DNA of 64,000 nt from assembly GCF_025698545.1 (NCBI RefSeq), contig NC_068575.1, forward strand, positions 54,259,980 through 54,323,979, in the 5' to 3' direction. Under the pieces are notes generated by a model. The model worked only from the letters and a program-made list of their open reading frames with translations. It did not search any database and was not told the origin of the DNA. The first letter of the stretch is position 1. Every line of letters begins with the position of its first letter. Positions 61,349 to 64,000 of the stretch are shown here, in pieces. The translations under genes and the position numbers were made by a program. This DNA is from Gossypium raimondii. Lineage: Eukaryota; Streptophyta; Magnoliopsida; Malvales; Malvaceae.

Positions 61349-61789
61349 CACTCCATGTAATCTAACAATCTTAGAAACATATAACTCAGCCAATCTATCT
61401 AGGGAAAAATCCATACGTACCAGAATAAAATATGCAGACTTTGTTAAATGGTCGACGATTACCCAAATGGTATTTTTTTTCGGTGATGGGGGTAATCCTG
61501 ATACAAAGTCCATAGTAACTATTTCCCATTTACATTCCAGTATCGTGACTGGCTGTAACAATCCCGAAGGTATCTGATGTTCACCTTTAACTTGCTGACA
61601 TATCAAATATCTAGATACAAATTCAAAAATGTCGTGTTTCATTCCTGGCCACAAGTACATCTTCTTCAAATCATTATACATTTTATTACTCCGAGGGTGA
61701 ACAAACATAGTACCACTATGAGCTTCATGTAAAATATTCTGTATAAGTTCTGAATTCTTTGGAACACATACTCTGCCTCTGAATAACAT
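61349..61789 (-). pseudogene. integrase N-terminal part of the Gypsy element
   Basis: Contains the H2C2 zinc-binding region (HEAHSG, VHPRSNKMY, LICQQVK) and the start of the catalytic core (VTMDFVSGLP, WVIVDHLTKSAYF, RLHGV). The first Cys of the zinc motif reads Tyr (SRYLICQQ). Coding stops at 61349, exactly where the inserted LTR begins. An in-frame stop separates it from the upstream RNase H region. Confidence 0.88.
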
Positions 61790-61888
61790 GCAGTCATCAA
61801 GTCCAATCTAAAATTCTGAATCAGAAGTCGATTCACACTGTATCCGTTTAGCTTGTAATTCACTATCACTTTTCTGAGCTTCACAGAT

Positions 61889-62383
61889 TTACTGTAGAAA
61901 TGTCAGCTTAGCTTTTAACTCAGCTATGATTGAGCCATTATCAGACAATGATAATTGAGTATTCATCGCTCGCAAGGTAAACATAAACTTTCTACTCAGA
62001 ACATCTGCAACCACATTTGTTTTTCCCAAATGATAGTCGATAACCAGATCATAATCTTTCAATAATTCAAGCCATCTGCGCTGTCTCAGATTCAAATATT
62101 TATGCCACATCAAATACTTTAAGCTTTTATGATTGGTGAATATATGACATTTTTCACCAAACAAGTAATGTCGCCAAATTTTCAGTGCAAAGACAATAGC
62201 TGTTAATTCCAGGTCATGTATCGGGTAATTCTTTTTATGTGGTTTTAGCTGTCTAGAAGCATAGGCTATTACTTCACCTTCTTGCATCAATACACAGCCT
62301 AAACCATTTAATGATACATCACTGTAAATCACAAATTCCTTACCCGATTCAGGCTGAACTAGAATTGGTGCTTCAGTCAACAA
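61889..62383 (-). pseudogene. RNase H domain of the Gypsy element
   Basis: Ty3-type RNase [80 protein letters not shown] and VVADVLSRK. The catalytic Asp of FTDHKSL reads Asn (FTNHKSL). The frame ends in a stop at 61889 that is not expected at this point, and a second stop follows before the integrase. Confidence 0.88.
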
Positions 62384-62426
62384 GGTTTTTAATTTGTCAA
62401 ATTTCTACTGACATTTATCGGTCCAT

Positions 62427-63302
62427 TCAAACTTCACATCTTTCTGCAACAACCGTGGCATTAGGAGAAGCTATCATCGAAAACCCTTGTACAAATCTCC
62501 GATAATAACCAGCTAATCCTAGAAAACTTCTGACTTCAGACACATTTTTCGATGGTTTCCAATTAACAATTGCTGAAATTTTATTTGGATAAACTCTGAT
62601 GCCTTCAGCAGATACTATATGTCCAAGAAAACCAACTTCCCGAAGCCAGAATTCACATTTACCGAATTTAGCATACAACTGTTTCTCACGCAGTGTTTGT
62701 AAAATAATTCTCAAATGATCAGCATGCTCGGTTTCATCTCGGGAATATACTAGAATATCATCAATGAACACCACCTCAAATTTATCTAGATACGGTTTGA
62801 AAATTCTATTCATGATATCCATAAATACCGCAGGTGCATTTGTTAAGCCAAATGGTATCACAAGTAATTCATAATGTCCATACGTGGTTCTGAAAGCTGT
62901 TTTCGGTACAGCTGAGTCTTTTACTCGTAATTGATAGTAGCCAGAACAGAGATGAATATTTGAAAACATGGTGGCACCTTTCAATTGGTCAAACAGGTCA
63001 TCAATTCGAGGCAGTGAATATTTATTCTTGATTGTGACTTTATTAAGTTGCCAATAATCAATACACAATATCAGAGATCCATCTTTCTTCTTAACAAACA
63101 GAACCGGCGCACCTCAAGGTGAAGAACTAGGTTGAGCAAAACCTCTGTCTGTCAGTTCTTGCAACTGTGCTTTCAACACTTTTAATTCTATAGGGGTCAT
63201 TCTATATGGTACTATAGATATCGGTGTTGTCCCCGGAACAAGATCTATAGAAAATTCAACCTCTTTGACCGACGGTAATCCGGGTAACTCTTTTAGAAAC
63301 AC
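62427..63302 (-). pseudogene. reverse transcriptase of the Gypsy element, with nonsense codon and frameshift
   Basis: The 5' part (63302-63114: [41 protein letters not shown]) is separated from the rest (63068-62427) by an in-frame TGA at about 63114 where the family has Trp (SPWGAP). The main part holds [49 protein letters not shown] (the YxDD-box equivalent), [16 protein letters not shown] and [13 protein letters not shown]. Near 62455 the frame shifts by one base and a TAG follows shortly after, so RNase H is no longer joined in frame. Confidence 0.9.
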
Positions 63303-63319
63303 ATCAGGATACTCACAAA

Positions 63320-63910
63320 CTAGTGTACTGACTTAATATTTGATTTAAATACTTTAGTGTACAATACATAAGCAAGATAAGCATCATAACCCTTTCTAAC
63401 GTATTTCTGTATTAACATGGCTGATATCACATTAGACAACCCATTTAAATTATCAGATTCAATATAGAGTATTTCATCATTCTGACATTTCAACACAATA
63501 TGCTTCTGTTTACAATTTACCACTGCATCATGCTGAGTTAACCAATCTATAACCATAATTACATCAAACTCATTAAATGGTAATAACATCAAATCGGCCA
63601 GAAAATAGAAACCCCGTATCATTAACAGATAGTTCTTACAAATTTTATCCACCATCACATACTGGCCTAGGGGGTTTGATACTTTAACCATGAATTTAGT
63701 GTGCTCGACAAGTAAATTTTTAATAAACACTAAATTTGTACAAATGTATGAATAAGTTGAACCGGGATCAATTAAAGCAGTTATATCAGTATCAAGAAGA
63801 GAGAAAGTGCTAGTAATAACATCGGGTGTAGAGGCATCCTCACGTGCACGAATAGCGTATGTCCTTACTGATGCTCGTGCTTTAGATTTGACAGTTGAAT
63901 CTTTTATCGT
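63320..63910 (-). pseudogene. gag-protease region of the Gypsy element
   Basis: The minus-strand frame contains the retropepsin-like active site ALIDPGSTYSY (DPGS for the usual DSG), then VKVSNPLGQYVMVDKICKN, LLPFNEFDVIMVIDWL (family: ILGMDWL) and HDAVVNCKQK. No ATG lies near its visible start, so it is the continuation of a gag-pol frame coming from beyond the right edge. It ends in a stop at 63320 before the RT region. Confidence 0.8.
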
Positions 63911-64000
63911 ACCTCGACTACCACTGACATTGTGGGGTTACGAGGTGGTCTACCTCTTGTAGCAGAGTTGCTTGGCTCTAGAGTCTGTATAATATCTTTC

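Larger units (their letters stand above)
57781..64000 (-). mobile_element. minus-oriented Gypsy (Ty3-type) retrotransposon, degenerate, runs off the window
   Basis: Order on the minus strand from the right edge: protease, reverse transcriptase, RNase H, integrase, 3' LTR end at 57781. Inside the integrase sits a separate 3-kb LTR (58320-61348). The 3' LTR is only about 290 bp (57781-58071) and joins integrase sequence directly, so the integrase C terminus and most of the LTR have been deleted. The gag region and 5' LTR should lie beyond 64000. The element sits in the plus-oriented LTR at 56341. Confidence 0.85.

Noticed and set aside
1-64000. CRISPR arrays, bacterial operons, phage or virus genes
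   Set aside because: No direct-repeat/spacer array, and all genes are plant nuclear type with spliceosomal introns.

Overview
The window is 64 kb of plant nuclear DNA. Genes are intron-rich and long A+T-rich intergenic stretches carry MITEs, SINE-like pieces and LTR retrotransposons. The proteins (Toc34 chloroplast import GTPase, NAC and NGATHA-type B3 factors, a cell-wall receptor-like pseudokinase) are those of a eudicot. The retroelement families (Gypsy LTRs beginning TGTAACA and ending GGGGTGTTACA, with CACACGGCC-type repeats) look like those I know from cotton and relatives, so Gossypium/Malvaceae is my inference, not proof.

Genic half (1-31 kb). Plus strand, in order: a TOC34-like GTPase (322-3041), a DUF1295/steroid-reductase-like membrane protein (4260-5602), a small secreted Kazal-type protein (6593-6997), an At1g02270-like endonuclease/exonuclease/phosphatase protein with an EF-hand (8550-12074), an intron-containing elongator tRNA-Met on the minus strand (13751-13836), and two tandem paralogous NAC genes (14701-16652 and 18810-20539). 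ARV1 (21024-23008, minus, nine short exons) converges on the second NAC gene. Beyond a decayed RNase H fragment (24436-24860) and about 4 kb of A+T-rich DNA lies an NGATHA-like B3 gene (28777-29979, minus). I assembled exons by hand from GT/AG sites, phase and family similarity; every spliced model gives a length divisible by three.

Repeat-rich half (31-64 kb). A 1.2-kb Mutator-like element has long terminal inverted repeats and a perfect 9-bp target duplication (33269-34476). A 1,835-bp solo Gypsy LTR is flanked by GAGAT (35646-37480). A Copia-like LTR-derived stretch follows, then about 9 kb of A+T-rich DNA without a convincing gene. One host gene, a three-exon receptor-like pseudokinase similar to At2g46850, lies at 48300-50575 (minus). 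From 53.9 kb to the edge is a four-layer nest: a decayed Copia-like element, a plus-oriented Gypsy LTR inserted in its 3' LTR, a minus-oriented Gypsy element inserted in that LTR, and a further 3-kb Gypsy LTR inside the integrase of the minus element. The pol frame of that element carries several stops and at least one frameshift.

The host genes do not form a pathway. I found no convincing undescribed system. The best leads are the nested retroelement history, the Mutator-like element with an unexplained core, the odd 5' ends of the first NAC gene and of the At1g02270-like gene, and uORFs upstream of the NGATHA-like gene.
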